Positions 1 to 8,342 of a stretch of DNA of 64,000 nt are shown one piece after another. Below the pieces are notes generated by a model. It was not told the DNA's origin, made no database searches, and saw nothing but the letters and a program-made list of their open reading frames with translations. The DNA is from Paroceanicella profunda (GTDB taxonomy: Bacteria > Pseudomonadota > Alphaproteobacteria > Rhodobacterales > Rhodobacteraceae), in the NCBI RefSeq assembly GCF_005887635.2, contig NZ_CP040818.1:3688501-3752500 (forward strand), written 5' to 3'. The number at the start of each line of letters is the position of its first letter. Position 1 is the first letter of the stretch. A program made the translations under genes and the position numbers.

Positions 1-423
1 TCCGCCGTCGCGCGACGTCTCGCAACCGGCCGGCGGTCCGTGGTCGCGACCCCTGCCTATCTCGGGAAGCACGGCGTGCCGCAGGTGCCGGCTGACATCG
101 CCGCGCATCAGGCCGTGGTCTATTCCCAGCTCGGCAGAAACTGGACCTTCCGCAAGGATGGAACCGAAGCGTCCGTCGCCGTCGCCGGCCGGGTTCAGTT
201 CAGCGCGGCCGAGGGCATTCGCGCAGCGGTCAAGGCTGACATGGGGCTGGCCGTCACCTCGGACTGGATGTTCTGGCCGGAACTCCTGAGCGGCGAGGCG
301 ACACGCGTGCTGGAAGACTGGGAGCTTCCGAACATAGACCTCTGGGCGGTCTTCCCCACCGGGCGCCTTGCAAGCGCCAAGGCGCGGGCGTTCTCGGACT
401 TCGTGGAGCGGGTCCTCGGGTAG
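1..423 (+). CDS. LysR-family transcriptional regulator, C-terminal part (5' end outside window)
   Basis: The frame is open from the first base with no start codon, so only the last 140 or so residues are present. They match the distal part of a LysR effector-binding domain: an RRSVVATPAYL strand near the start, then a stretch ending GLAVTSDWM, and a closing segment (WAVFPTGR) that is usual in the family. The DNA-binding helix-turn-helix lies left of the window. The likely role is effector-dependent control of a neighbouring gene not visible here. The gene converges on the MFS carrier at 614-1882, about 190 bp away, with nothing recognisable between. The family call is secure; the regulated target is unknown. 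Confidence 0.85.
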   Translation, partial: SAVARRLATGRRSVVATPAYLGKHGVPQVPADIAAHQAVVYSQLGRNWTFRKDGTEASVAVAGRVQFSAAEGIRAAVKADMGLAVTSDWMFWPELLSGEATRVLEDWELPNIDLWAVFPTGRLASAKARAFSDFVERVLG

Positions 424-613
424 GCTCGCGCTCCCTGGCGCGGGTTCACCAGTCCGCAGGGATGCACACAGGCCCGCATCCGGGACGCCCCCGAACGCAG
501 GCTGTCGCTGAAACGAGGGCGCGGAGCGGCTGTTCCCGAGGCGTCCCGAGATGTCCGATGCCGCAGGGCCGCACGCGCGCCCTTGCCGGACAGGCGCCGG
601 AGCGCCGCCCGGC

Positions 614-1882
614 TTACGCCCGCTCCCGCTTGCCGGGCCCTCCCCGCCGCCCCGCAAGGATACACCCGATCGCTGCCAGCTGGATCGCGGCAGCACAGGC
701 GAACAGCATCTCCGATCCGGCCGCGCCCGTTCCCTCCTGCCCGCGCAGCAGGCCGAACGCCGCCGGCGCAAAGGCATACCCCGCCTGACCGATGGCGACG
801 ATCATGGGCACGACACGGGCAGTCTCGGCCGGGGTGAACTCCTGCTGCGCGATCAGGGGCGGCAGGGACGTGGCGTTGCCGATCCCCAGTCCGAACAGTA
901 CGATGCCGAGCAAGAGCCACGCCCCACCGTCACCCGCCGACAGGATGAACAGCAGCGAGCCGGCCACCTGCACGCCGTAGCTGGCCGAGGCGACCAAGCG
1001 GCGGTCGGCGGAGGCCGGCATCACCCACCCCACCATGGATCGCCCGAGGATCGCAGCCAGCGTGGCGCCGCCCATGGCGATGCCCGTCACCCCCTCGCCC
1101 AGCACCGGAACCAGCAGCGAGACCAGGTGCGCCAGCAGCCCGATCTGGGCAAAGAGCCCGAGCGTCATGCCAGCGGCGAGGGTTACGCATCTGCGGTCGC
1201 GCAGGATTGAGTGCCGGAGGGGCGATGCATTCCGGAGCGCCTGGTCCGGGAAGCGCGCTCCCTCCCTGCCGTCCGGGTGTTGCCCCAGGCTCTCGGGCGT
1301 GTGCCGGAACACCAGCACCGAAAGGAGCACGACGACGATGACCATGACCCCCCCGATGGCGAGGCTGGCGGGAACGAAGCCGACGCCCGCGATCACCGCG
1401 ATCCAGAGCGGCGAGAAGATGGCGCCCCCCAGACTTGCGCCGTTATAGGCCATGCCCAGGGCCGCGGGGCGCCGCCGGTCGAACCACGGTGCGACCAGCG
1501 CATTCACGGCGGCGGCCCCCATCGTCACCCAGCCCGCCCCACTGGCCAGCGCGGAGAGGAACAGCTGCCATGGCTCTGCCGCCAGGGCCCAGCCCGCGAT
1601 GCCGAGCGCCAGAAGGCCGGCACCCGCGGTGGTCACGGCCGGCACGCCGGAGTGCCGGTAGAGGCGCGGCAGATTGGACACCACCACGGCCCCCAGAAGG
1701 AAATGCGCCGTCACCGCCATCGAGACCATGGCCACCGGCCAGCCGGTCTGCGCGACGACGGCATAGAGAAACACCGGCGGGCCATAGAAGCCGACGCCCC
1801 AGCCGAAGGTGGCCAGCACGAAGGTGGCCGTGACGACATGCCAGCCAAAGAACGGGCGGGCGGCGGGTGCAGGTTGGTGCAT
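614..1882 (-). CDS. MFS transporter, monocarboxylate/oxalate-formate-like
   Basis: A 422-residue inner-membrane carrier with about 12 hydrophobic segments (first one after FFGWHVVTATF), a large central cytoplasmic loop around residues 190-220, and a basic tail RRGGPGKRERA. The N-terminal layout and the WFDRRRPAALG loop between segments 4 and 5 resemble the monocarboxylate/oxalate-formate branch of the major facilitator superfamily. The substrate cannot be read from sequence. I start it at the ATG at 1882 rather than the frame's earlier codon because a GAGGT ribosome site lies 7 bp upstream and the protein then begins at the usual place. It is divergent from the ArsR gene at 2002, with an inverted repeat between them, so it is probably that regulator's target. 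Confidence 0.85.
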   Translation of the reverse strand: MHQPAPAARPFFGWHVVTATFVLATFGWGVGFYGPPVFLYAVVAQTGWPVAMVSMAVTAHFLLGAVVVSNLPRLYRHSGVPAVTTAGAGLLALGIAGWALAAEPWQLFLSALASGAGWVTMGAAAVNALVAPWFDRRRPAALGMAYNGASLGGAIFSPLWIAVIAGVGFVPASLAIGGVMVIVVVLLSVLVFRHTPESLGQHPDGREGARFPDQALRNASPLRHSILRDRRCVTLAAGMTLGLFAQIGLLAHLVSLLVPVLGEGVTGIAMGGATLAAILGRSMVGWVMPASADRRLVASASYGVQVAGSLLFILSAGDGGAWLLLGIVLFGLGIGNATSLPPLIAQQEFTPAETARVVPMIVAIGQAGYAFAPAAFGLLRGQEGTGAAGSEMLFACAAAIQLAAIGCILAGRRGGPGKRERA

Positions 1883-1932
1883 GGAAATACCTCGTTGATT
1901 TCCCGCCGGTTGTCGCCGCAAATCCACCCCTG

Positions 1933-1956
1933 ATGCTTCGGTGAGGGCCGAAGCAT
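1933..1956. promoter_or_regulatory. Inverted repeat, candidate ArsR-family operator
   Basis: Perfect 9-bp arms ATGCTTCGG and CCGAAGCAT separated by 6 bp, in the 119-bp space between the divergent MFS and ArsR-family genes. Size and position fit an operator that would control both promoters. Function is inferred. Confidence 0.6.
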
Positions 1957-2001
1957 TCGCCCAGATTCTGTGCCAGAGTGTTTCCAGCCGGAGGAGCCCG
2001 C

Positions 2002-2700
2002 ATGGCCACGTCGAACCGCATTGCCGAAGTTGCCGCCGCCGTGGGCGAGCCCGCGCGCGCCGCCATGCTGGCCGCCTTGATGGACGGGCGCGCCCTGACC
2101 GCGACCGAACTGGCCGGCGTCGCTGCGGTCACGCCGCAGACAGCCAGCAGCCATCTGGCCCGGTTGAGCACGGTCGGGCTGATCGCCGTCGAAAAGCAGG
2201 GCCGTCACCGCTATCACCGGCTCGCCGGCCCCGAGGTGGCGCGGATGATCGAAAGCGTCATGCAGATCGCCGGAGGTGTCCCGCGGCAGCGGCCCCCGCG
2301 CCGCGTCGGCCCGAAGGACGCGGCCCTGCGCGAGGCACGCACCTGCTACGATCACCTCGCCGGCGCGCTTGGTGTCGGCATCGCCGATGCCTTGCGCACC
2401 AGTGGCGCGGTCGAGATCGCAGGCGATGCGGCGGTCCTGACCGGGATCGGCCGGGCACGGATGCAGGACCTCGGCATCCTCGCGCCCGAGACGCACGGCG
2501 CCCGGCCCGTCTGCCGCCCCTGCCTGGACTGGAGCGAGCGCCGCCTCCATCTGGCCGGCGTCCTGGGGGCTGCCATCTGCGCCCATGCACTGGAGCGGAG
2601 CTGGGTTCGCCGCCGCCCCGGAACGCGCGCGCTGGAGGTCACGCCTGCGGGCAGGATCGGCTTCCGGGATGCCTTCGGGGTCGATCACGCTGCCGGCTGA
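2002..2700 (+). CDS. ArsR-family winged-helix regulator
   Basis: A 232-residue protein whose first 75 residues form an ArsR-type winged helix (recognition helix around TPQTASSHLARL, wing around GRHRYHRLAG). A longer C-terminal extension follows, with a CRPCLDWSERR stretch, which occurs in a subgroup of larger ArsR regulators. The GGAGG site at 1990-1994 selects the ATG at 2002 over the GTG at 1978. No obvious metal-binding CxC motif is seen in the winged helix, so metal sensing is not indicated; small-molecule or redox sensing is possible through the Cys pair in the extension. It is divergent from an MFS carrier with a shared inverted repeat, which suggests autoregulation and control of the carrier. 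Confidence 0.85.
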   Translation: MATSNRIAEVAAAVGEPARAAMLAALMDGRALTATELAGVAAVTPQTASSHLARLSTVGLIAVEKQGRHRYHRLAGPEVARMIESVMQIAGGVPRQRPPRRVGPKDAALREARTCYDHLAGALGVGIADALRTSGAVEIAGDAAVLTGIGRARMQDLGILAPETHGARPVCRPCLDWSERRLHLAGVLGAAICAHALERSWVRRRPGTRALEVTPAGRIGFRDAFGVDHAAG

Positions 2701-2710
2701 GGAGCCCTGT

Positions 2711-2790
2711 CGCCCGGCAGCGCCCGGCAGCGCCCGGCAGCGCCCGGCATCGCCCGGCATCGCCCGGCATCGCCCGGCATCGCCCGGCAT
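2711..2790. repeat. Eight tandem copies of a 10-bp unit
   Basis: Eight exact head-to-tail decamers cgcccggcaK begin 10 bp after the ArsR stop codon: three ending in G followed by five ending in T. The period is not a multiple of three and no gene covers it. Confidence 0.95.
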
Positions 2791-3430
2791 CGCCACGATC
2801 AACTGCCGTGCCCTGGAGCGCCTGCCGCGAGGCGCCTCGATCGGCCCGCGCCGCGCTCGTTCAGGGCCCGCGTCCATGGCAAGGCCATGTCGCGCACCAG
2901 CGGTGGCGGGCGGAACGCTCTCGTACCGGGCGCCTTGCGTCTCGTGCGATGGCAAGCCCCCCGGACCGCGCGGGGAATCTTGCGCTGTGCACATCGGTTG
3001 CCGGATCAGGCCCGTGCCATGCCGCCATCGGCGACGAGGTAGGCGCCTGTGGCAAGGCCCGAGCCTCCTGACGCCGGGAACAGCACGGCCGTCGCGATCT
3101 CTTCGGCACGCCCGCTGCCGCCGCGCGGCATTGCACGAGACGCAGCGCGGCTGCATGGTCACCGAAGGGATTCGGGCCGACGATCCGGCCGCCCGCGCCA
3201 TTGCCGTGATGCTGGGAGCGCCGGGTTCGCCGGGATCACGCCCCTGACCACGCGGACACCATCACCGACCATATCCTGCCGACCCTTCGCGACCTTTCCT
3301 CCCTCGCCTGTGCCGGACGGGATCCGGAGACGCTGGTGAACTGCGCGGAGCTGGCGGGCAAGGCGCCTGCCCGGGCGTCCAGTTGCGCCCGGCGCCCCTT
3401 CGTGACGAGAGGCCCGGCCGGTCTCCCGGA
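2791..3430. other. Intergenic region with a dead SDR fragment, no intact gene
   Basis: About 640 bp between the decamer array and the end of the VOC gene. Apart from the SDR remnant at 3006-3131 no frame here shows a recognisable protein. A plus-strand open stretch from 3245 to about 3492 has coding-like third positions but no start and no family I can name. Confidence 0.5.
3006..3131 (-). pseudogene. C-terminal remnant of a short-chain dehydrogenase
   Basis: Read on the minus strand, 41 residues ending in a stop match the end of a classical SDR: a GRAEEIATAVLF helix, then an LATGAYLVADGG strand and a short tail. That is where such proteins normally finish. Nothing upstream in this frame continues into the cofactor-binding or catalytic part, so this is a stub about one sixth of the normal length. 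It is the first of two dead SDR copies in this neighbourhood (the other is 4672-4982), so the locus once held more than one SDR or has been rearranged. Confidence 0.65.
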
Positions 3431-3823
3431 TCATGCGCTCTGGCAGACCGCCTCGAGATTGTTGCCATCGGGGTCGAGAACGAAGGCGGCGTAATAGCGG
3501 GGGTGGTAGCGTTCGCGAATGCCCGGCGCGCCAGTGTCGGTGCCGCCGGTGGCGAGCGCCGCCGCGTGAACCGCATCGACCTGAGCGCGGGTCACGGCGG
3601 TGAAGGCGACGTGGATGGGGCGGCCCGTGTCCTCCTCCCCATGGATCCAGAAGACGGGATATCCGTCGCGGCCGAAGCCGTAGCGCGGCGTGCCGCGCGC
3701 GGTGCGCGCCGGATCGACACTGACGACCAGCGACAGGCCCAGTGGCGCCAGCACGGCCTCGTAGAAGCGCCGCGATGCCGCAACGTCGGCCACGCCGATC
3801 TCGATGTGATTGATGATGTCCAT
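3431..3823 (-). CDS. VOC (glyoxalase/bleomycin-resistance fold) protein
   Basis: A 130-residue single-domain vicinal-oxygen-chelate protein: N-terminal HIEIGVADVAASRRFYEAVL strand-helix unit, a HVAF segment near residue 71 and the closing motif DPDGNNLEAVC. In the family these place a metal-binding His near the start, a second His in the middle and an acidic ligand near the end; all three positions are occupied here. The reaction is not determinable; members act as dioxygenases, isomerases or resistance proteins. It is the last gene of a minus-strand operon, starting 2 bp beyond the stop of the SnoaL gene. The ATG at 3823 is preferred because the protein then begins exactly at the domain. Confidence 0.85.
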   Translation of the reverse strand: MDIINHIEIGVADVAASRRFYEAVLAPLGLSLVVSVDPARTARGTPRYGFGRDGYPVFWIHGEEDTGRPIHVAFTAVTRAQVDAVHAAALATGGTDTGAPGIRERYHPRYYAAFVLDPDGNNLEAVCQSA

Positions 3824-3824
3824 A

Positions 3825-4253
3825 TCATCCTTTCCCGATGCCGGTTCCCGCGCGCGCCTGTCCCGGCGTCGCGGGACCACCTTCACCGTCGCGCAGGCGG
3901 CATGCCGGGGCCTGTTCCAGATCCGCGTCGATGCGCGTGATGCGACCATCTGCGTCGACCGTGAGGTCCAGCCGGCCGATCTCATGGCCGAAATCGCCCG
4001 TGAAGTCGACGCGCAACCCGGCGCGGCCCTCCGCCAGGGGAGCGATGGAGAGCAGCCGCGTGACGGTGTGATAGCCGACAAAGAACCGCAGGATGTAATC
4101 GCGGATGCCGCGGTATCCGTCAAAGCGCTCGCCGGTGGATGGATCGTCGATCACGGCCTGCGGCGTGAAGAGCGCGGCAACGGCCTCCGGGTCGCCGGCA
4201 TTGAAGGCTGCGATCAGCGTGTCGGCAAGGCCGCGCATGGGGTGGTCGGTCAT
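3825..4253 (-). CDS. SnoaL/NTF2-like protein
   Basis: A 142-residue protein with the NTF2-like pattern: an N-terminal helix LADTLIAAFNAGDPEAVAAL, then ALFTPQAVIDDPSTGERFDGYRGI, followed by the beta-rich half. The family includes small polyketide cyclases, limonene-epoxide-hydrolase-like enzymes and non-catalytic binding proteins; no specific activity can be assigned. Its last 20 residues are low-complexity and Gly-rich. It overlaps the upstream VOC gene by 4 bp (ATGA), which indicates translational coupling. The operon order is dead SDR, VOC, SnoaL, VOC, opposite an AraC regulator, suggesting a small-molecule detoxification or modification unit. Confidence 0.8.
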   Translation of the reverse strand: MTDHPMRGLADTLIAAFNAGDPEAVAALFTPQAVIDDPSTGERFDGYRGIRDYILRFFVGYHTVTRLLSIAPLAEGRAGLRVDFTGDFGHEIGRLDLTVDADGRITRIDADLEQAPACRLRDGEGGPATPGQARAGTGIGKG

Positions 4254-4660
4254 CGCTGCTGTCCCTCGTGCTGCCAGCTCTTGTGCACGAATTCGAGGGA
4301 ATAGCCGTCCGGGTCGCGAATCTGCGCGGCGTAATAGCGGGGATCGTAATGAAGCTGCGGCCCGGGCGGGTGGATCTCCCCTGCCCCGGCGGCCATCGCC
4401 GCGGCATGCGCGGCATCCACCATCGCCTGCGAGGTCGCGACCAGCCCGACATGAACCGCACCGGGCGCGGCGGCCCCCTGTCGCAACCAGAAGAACATAC
4501 GCCCCTTCGCCCCGAACCCCTTCAGGTCCGGATGGCCGGCCGGACCATCCTTGCCGTCATGGTCGAGCCGGGCGGTGATGCCGAGAACCGGAAGAACCTG
4601 TTCGTAGAAGGCAAGCGAACGCCCGGTGTCGCTTACCGTCAGGAAGATGTGGTCAAGCAT
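4250..4660 (-). CDS. VOC (glyoxalase-like) protein
   Basis: A 136-residue vicinal-oxygen-chelate protein, similar in length and layout to its neighbour at 3431-3823: MLDHIFLTVSDTGRSLAFYEQVLP at the start, an AVHVGLVA strand in the middle, and YYAAQIRDPDGYSLEFVHK at the end. The HxxL/H/E metal positions are kept. It lies 11 bp after the stop of the SDR pseudogene at 4672 and overlaps the SnoaL gene, so all are read as one transcript. Two VOC paralogues in one operon suggests a local duplication or two related substrates. The reaction is unknown. Confidence 0.85.
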   Translation of the reverse strand: MLDHIFLTVSDTGRSLAFYEQVLPVLGITARLDHDGKDGPAGHPDLKGFGAKGRMFFWLRQGAAAPGAVHVGLVATSQAMVDAAHAAAMAAGAGEIHPPGPQLHYDPRYYAAQIRDPDGYSLEFVHKSWQHEGQQR

Positions 4661-4671
4661 GGTGTTTCCCT

Positions 4672-4982
4672 TCAGATCCTGTAGGCCTCGATGGTCTGCG
4701 CGTTGACCCGGCGATGGTCGTCCGCCGGAAGCCGGGCGATCAGGCAGCCGACGTCATCCGGCTCGCCGAGGCGGTCGAGCGCTGTCTGGCCGGCGTGCAG
4801 CGCCTCGAACTCCCCGAGCATGCCGCCGCCGGGATCCGTGCTGACGGGGCCCGGTGCGATTGCGTTGGCGCGAATGCCGCGATCTCCGTGGCGCCAGCGG
4901 CGGCGGGATGGCTGTTGCATGTGAGGATGACGCCCATGCGGTGCCGGGCGGCGCTGGCGCCGGTGATGATGACGGTGCTCAT
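4672..4982 (-). pseudogene. Short-chain dehydrogenase, internally deleted and frameshifted
   Basis: The 5' end reads MSTVIITGASAARH, the start of a Rossmann SDR. About 40 codons later the frame must shift to continue as IRANAIAPGPVSTDP and a normal C-terminus (LGEPDDVGCLIARL ... VNAQTIEAYRI). The whole gene is about 104 codons instead of about 245. It lacks the NNAG, catalytic Ser and Tyr-x3-Lys segments, so it cannot be an enzyme. It still occupies the first position of the VOC/SnoaL operon, divergent from the AraC gene at 5116, and was probably that regulator's main target before the deletion. Confidence 0.8.
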
Positions 4983-5115
4983 GTCTGTGCTCCTTCGCTC
5001 TCGCTGAGACAGAGATAGCCCCACGGCGCCGGCGCCGCTCACCCGATCCTGCCCCCTTCTTGCCCATTTCTGCTTTTTCGTTGCCCGAAAGGGCGATCCG
5101 TGCAAGCGAGGGAGC

Positions 5116-5991
5116 ATGGAAACACACCTCGCCGAACTGCGTGCGCTGGCGGCACGCGCCGGGAACCGGCGGACGGAAACCGGGATCCCCCGCGTGGCGA
5201 TGGTGCAGGGCGTGATCCCCGAGCATCAGCTTGCCGCCGTCTACGAGCCGATGGTCAATCTGATCCTGACGGGGTCCAAGACGATGACCGTGGGCGACCG
5301 GGCGCTGCGCTACGATCCGGCGACGTATTTCGTGATGTCGGTCGACCTGCCCGCCGTGGGCGCCGTCCACCCTTCCGGCGACGGCGCACCCTATCTCGCC
5401 GTCAGCCTCACGATCGAGCCTTCCGTGGTGGCCACCTTGCTGGCAGACATGCCCAAACCTGCCGAAAGCCCGCTCTGCAGCCCGGCCTTCTCGGTCGCGG
5501 CGGTGACGGCGGATCTGCTGGACGCCTGGGTGCGCATGCTGCGCCTGATGGACCGGCCGGAGGAAATCGCCGCGCTCGCGCCCTCCTTTGAGCGCGAAAT
5601 CCTGTTCCGGGTCCTGCAAGGCCCCATGGGCTGGATGCTGCGGGACATCGCCATGCCGGGCACGGCGCTGTCGAGGATCGGGGTGGCGATCCGGTGGATC
5701 AGGGAGAACTTCGGCAGCCCGATCCGCGTCGAGGCGCTGGCCGAGATGGCGTCGCTCAGCCTGTCCGCCTTCCACCGCCACTTCAAGGCGGCAACCGCGC
5801 TCAGCCCGCTGCAGTATCAGAAGCACGTCCGCCTTCTTCACGCCCGCGCCATGCTGCTCGGGGGCGCGGGAAACGCGACCGAAGTGGCCTTCCGCGTCGG
5901 CTACGCAAGCCCCACGCAATTCAGCCGGGAATACGCGCGCCAGTTCGGGCTGCCGCCGTCCCAGGACGTTCTGCGGGTGCGGCAGCGATGA
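5116..5991 (+). CDS. AraC-family transcriptional regulator
   Basis: A 291-residue protein with an N-terminal AraC_N-type domain (residues 20-170, e.g. NLILTGSKTMTVGDR and LAVSLTIEP). The C-terminal double helix-turn-helix starts near 190: IRENFGSPIRVEALAEMA, then MSLSAFHRHFK-like helix and a second unit VAFRVGYASPTQFSREYAR. The ATG follows the sequence GAGGGAGC. It is divergent from the SDR-VOC-SnoaL-VOC operon, with about 130 bp between, which makes it the likely activator of that operon. The effector is not known; this subgroup often sits beside oxidoreductase genes. Confidence 0.9.
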   Translation: METHLAELRALAARAGNRRTETGIPRVAMVQGVIPEHQLAAVYEPMVNLILTGSKTMTVGDRALRYDPATYFVMSVDLPAVGAVHPSGDGAPYLAVSLTIEPSVVATLLADMPKPAESPLCSPAFSVAAVTADLLDAWVRMLRLMDRPEEIAALAPSFEREILFRVLQGPMGWMLRDIAMPGTALSRIGVAIRWIRENFGSPIRVEALAEMASLSLSAFHRHFKAATALSPLQYQKHVRLLHARAMLLGGAGNATEVAFRVGYASPTQFSREYARQFGLPPSQDVLRVRQR

Positions 5992-6012
5992 AGCGGAGGC
6001 CGGCCGTGAATG

Positions 6013-6054
6013 CCTTCGCGCGGTGCGGCTCCGTGGGGCGGGAACGCGCGAAGG
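6013..6054. terminator. Bidirectional hairpin between convergent genes
   Basis: Perfect 10-bp arms CCTTCGCGCG (6013-6022) and CGCGCGAAGG (6045-6054) with a 22-bp loop, between the convergent AraC gene and MFS gene. No T-run follows on either strand, so its strength is uncertain. Confidence 0.55.
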
Positions 6055-6056
6055 GC

Positions 6057-7238
6057 TCAGGCGGTGCGCAGGCGGGTCGCGCCGCGCCGGTCCAGCGCGC
6101 CGCTCCACAGGGTGAGGCCCAGCGCCCCGGCCACCAGCACCCCGCCCACCCAGGGCGTGGCGGCGAGGCCGAGCGAGCTGTCGACCACGCGCCCGCCCAG
6201 CCAGGCGCCCAGCGCGATCCCGAGGTTGAAGGCGGCGATGTTGAGCGCCGAGGCGACATCCACCGCTCCGGGGCGCACGTCGCGCGCGAGCTGCACCACA
6301 TAGAGCTGCAGCCCCGGCACGTTGGCGAATTGCAGGAAGCCAAGCGCCGCCAGGGTGATGACGGCCAGCACCGGGGAGACCGCGGTGAAGCTCAACAGCA
6401 CCAGCACCGCCGCCTGCAGCAGGAACAGCACGCTGAGCGCGCGCACCGGGCTGGCGTTCGCCACGCGCCCGCCCGCCAGGTTGCCCAGCGCGATCGCCAC
6501 GCCGTAGACCACGAGGATCAGGCTCACCGAAGCTTCGGGAAAGCCGGTGATCTCCTGCAGGATCGGGCTGAGGAAGGTGAAGGCCACGAAGGTGCCGCCA
6601 TAGCCCAGCGCGGTCATGGCATAGACCAGCAGCAGCCGGCCGGAGCCGAGCACCCGCATCTGGTCGGGCAGCGACGCCGGCGCCGCGCGGCGCAGGCTGC
6701 CGGGCAGCAGCACGGCAATCGCGGCCAGCGCCACCGCGCCCAGCCCCGCCACGGCCCAGAAGGTTGCCCGCCAGCCGAAGCTCTGCCCGATCAGCGTGCC
6801 CAGCGGCACCCCGGTCACGATGGCCACGGTGAGCCCCATGAACATGAGCGCGATGGCCGAGCCGCGGCGGTTCTCCGGCACCAGGTCGGCGGCGATGGTC
6901 GCCCCCACCGAAAAGAACACGCCATGCGCGAAGGCCGAGAGCACCCGGGCCACCAGCAGCACCCCGTAGCCCGGCGCCAGGGCCGCGGCGACGTTTCCGA
7001 GGATGAACAGCGCCATCAGCCCGAGCAGCAGTGGCTTGCGCCCCAGCCGGCCGGTGAGCGCGGTGAGCACCGGCGCGCCGAAGGTGACGCCCAGCGCGTA
7101 GACGCTGACGATCAGCCCGGCGCGCGGCAGGGTGATGGCGAGATCGGCCGCGACCGTCGGCAACAGGCCGACGATCACGAATTCCGTGGTCCCGATCGCA
7201 TAGGCCGCGATGGTCAGGGCTAGCAGGGCGAGTGGCAT
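6057..7238 (-). CDS. MFS efflux transporter, DHA1 / sugar-efflux type
   Basis: A 393-residue, 12-segment inner-membrane exporter. The first helix holds TTEFVIVGLLP and the motif-A loop reads GRLGRKPLLL, both characteristic of the DHA1 group that includes arabinose/sugar efflux and drug exporters. Motif C-like glycines occur in TGVPLGTLIG. The start at 7238 places the initiator Met directly before the first helix; the frame's upstream 28 codons are basic and unlike a membrane-protein start. It is divergent from the LysR gene at 7437, with an exact palindrome between, so it is probably LysR-controlled and exports a small hydrophilic compound or drug. The substrate is unknown. Confidence 0.9.
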   Translation of the reverse strand: MPLALLALTIAAYAIGTTEFVIVGLLPTVAADLAITLPRAGLIVSVYALGVTFGAPVLTALTGRLGRKPLLLGLMALFILGNVAAALAPGYGVLLVARVLSAFAHGVFFSVGATIAADLVPENRRGSAIALMFMGLTVAIVTGVPLGTLIGQSFGWRATFWAVAGLGAVALAAIAVLLPGSLRRAAPASLPDQMRVLGSGRLLLVYAMTALGYGGTFVAFTFLSPILQEITGFPEASVSLILVVYGVAIALGNLAGGRVANASPVRALSVLFLLQAAVLVLLSFTAVSPVLAVITLAALGFLQFANVPGLQLYVVQLARDVRPGAVDVASALNIAAFNLGIALGAWLGGRVVDSSLGLAATPWVGGVLVAGALGLTLWSGALDRRGATRLRTA

Positions 7239-7332
7239 GTCGATGATCCGTTTCAGGCAGGAAGGGAAAGTGGAACGGGGAATATGCGCCCCGCGCCCGG
7301 CCGCGATAATCCGCCGCCGCATCGCATCATCT

Positions 7333-7347
7333 GTGAAGATGTTTCAC
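7333..7347. promoter_or_regulatory. Palindrome GTGAA-N5-TTCAC, candidate LysR site
   Basis: A perfect 15-bp interrupted palindrome in the 198-bp space between the divergent MFS and LysR genes. A short direct repeat of acgggcacgg-like units lies just after it (7356-7390). The role is inferred from position. Confidence 0.45.
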
Positions 7348-7436
7348 GGGCGTGAGCACGGGGACGGACACGGGCACGGACACGGCCGCGCCACGGCGCT
7401 ATGCTGCACCCTCGCGCAACGCTGCGGAGTGCAGGG

Positions 7437-8342
7437 ATGGACAACAGGTTCGGCGAGATGAGCGTCTTCGTGCGCGTGGTCGAGAGCGGAAGCTTCTCCG
7501 CCGCCGCGCGCCAGCTGCGCATGGCCCCCTCCACGGTGAGCAAGCTGGTCGCGCGCATGGAGGACCGGCTCGGGCTGCGGCTGCTGGACCGCTCCACCCG
7601 CAAGCTCGCCCTCACCGGCGAGGGCCGGCATTATTTCGAGCGCTGCACCGGCATCCTGGCGGACATCGACGCGCTGGAAGGCAGCCTGGCCCGCGATGCC
7701 GGACAGGCCGGCGGCACGGTGCGGGTGAGCAGCTCGGTGGCCTTCGGAAGCCTCGGGATCGAGCCGCTGCTGCCCGCCTTCTGGGCGCGGCACCCGGGCA
7801 TCCGGGTGGACCTGTCGCTCTCCGACGACATCGTGGACCTGTATCTGGACCGCACGGACGTGGCCTTCCGCATCGGCCCGCTGGCGGATTCCGCCCTCAC
7901 CGCGCTGCGCCTGGGGGCCACGGAGCGCCGGATCGTCGCCGCGCCGGGATATCTCGCGGCCCGGGGCACGCCCGAGCGCATCGAGGATCTCGACCGGCAC
8001 AATTGCCTCGGCTTCAACTTCCGCCGCGCCCGGCCGGTGTGGGAGCTGCGCGAGGGCGTGCGCGAGACGGTGCGCGTCGGGCGCGGCTCGCTGCTGGCCA
8101 ACAACGGCGACACCATCCGCCGCCTCGCGCTGGCCGGTGCCGGGCTCGGACGGCTGGCGGAGTTCCACGTGCGCGCCGACCTCGCCAGCGGCGCACTGGT
8201 CGAGGTGCTCCCGCGCTGCGGGCGTGACACGGAGGACATCCACGCCGTCTTCCTCGGCGGCCTGCACATGCCCCAGCGCCTGCGGCTGTTCCTCGATTTC
8301 ATGACCCCGCGCCTGCGCGCCTTCGTGGCCGGCTCCGGCTGA
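7437..8342 (+). CDS. LysR-family transcriptional regulator
   Basis: A 301-residue LysR protein. The winged helix-turn-helix spans residues 1-60 (VESGSFSAAARQLRMAPSTV, then a linker helix), and the two-lobed effector domain runs from about 90 to the end (GTVRVSSSVAFG, IRVDLSLSDDIVDL, VAAPGYLAARG). I start at the ATG at 7437 following GTGCAGGG, because the earlier in-frame ATG at 7401 would add 12 unrelated residues. It is divergent from the DHA1 exporter, the standard arrangement for a regulator of its neighbour. The effector is unknown. Confidence 0.9.
   Translation: MDNRFGEMSVFVRVVESGSFSAAARQLRMAPSTVSKLVARMEDRLGLRLLDRSTRKLALTGEGRHYFERCTGILADIDALEGSLARDAGQAGGTVRVSSSVAFGSLGIEPLLPAFWARHPGIRVDLSLSDDIVDLYLDRTDVAFRIGPLADSALTALRLGATERRIVAAPGYLAARGTPERIEDLDRHNCLGFNFRRARPVWELREGVRETVRVGRGSLLANNGDTIRRLALAGAGLGRLAEFHVRADLASGALVEVLPRCGRDTEDIHAVFLGGLHMPQRLRLFLDFMTPRLRAFVAGSG

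Noticed and set aside
3245..3492. Coding-like open stretch on the plus strand (DHILPTLRDLSSLACAG...)
   Set aside because: No start, no recognisable family, and it runs into the antisense of the VOC gene; may be a gene remnant but the evidence is too thin.
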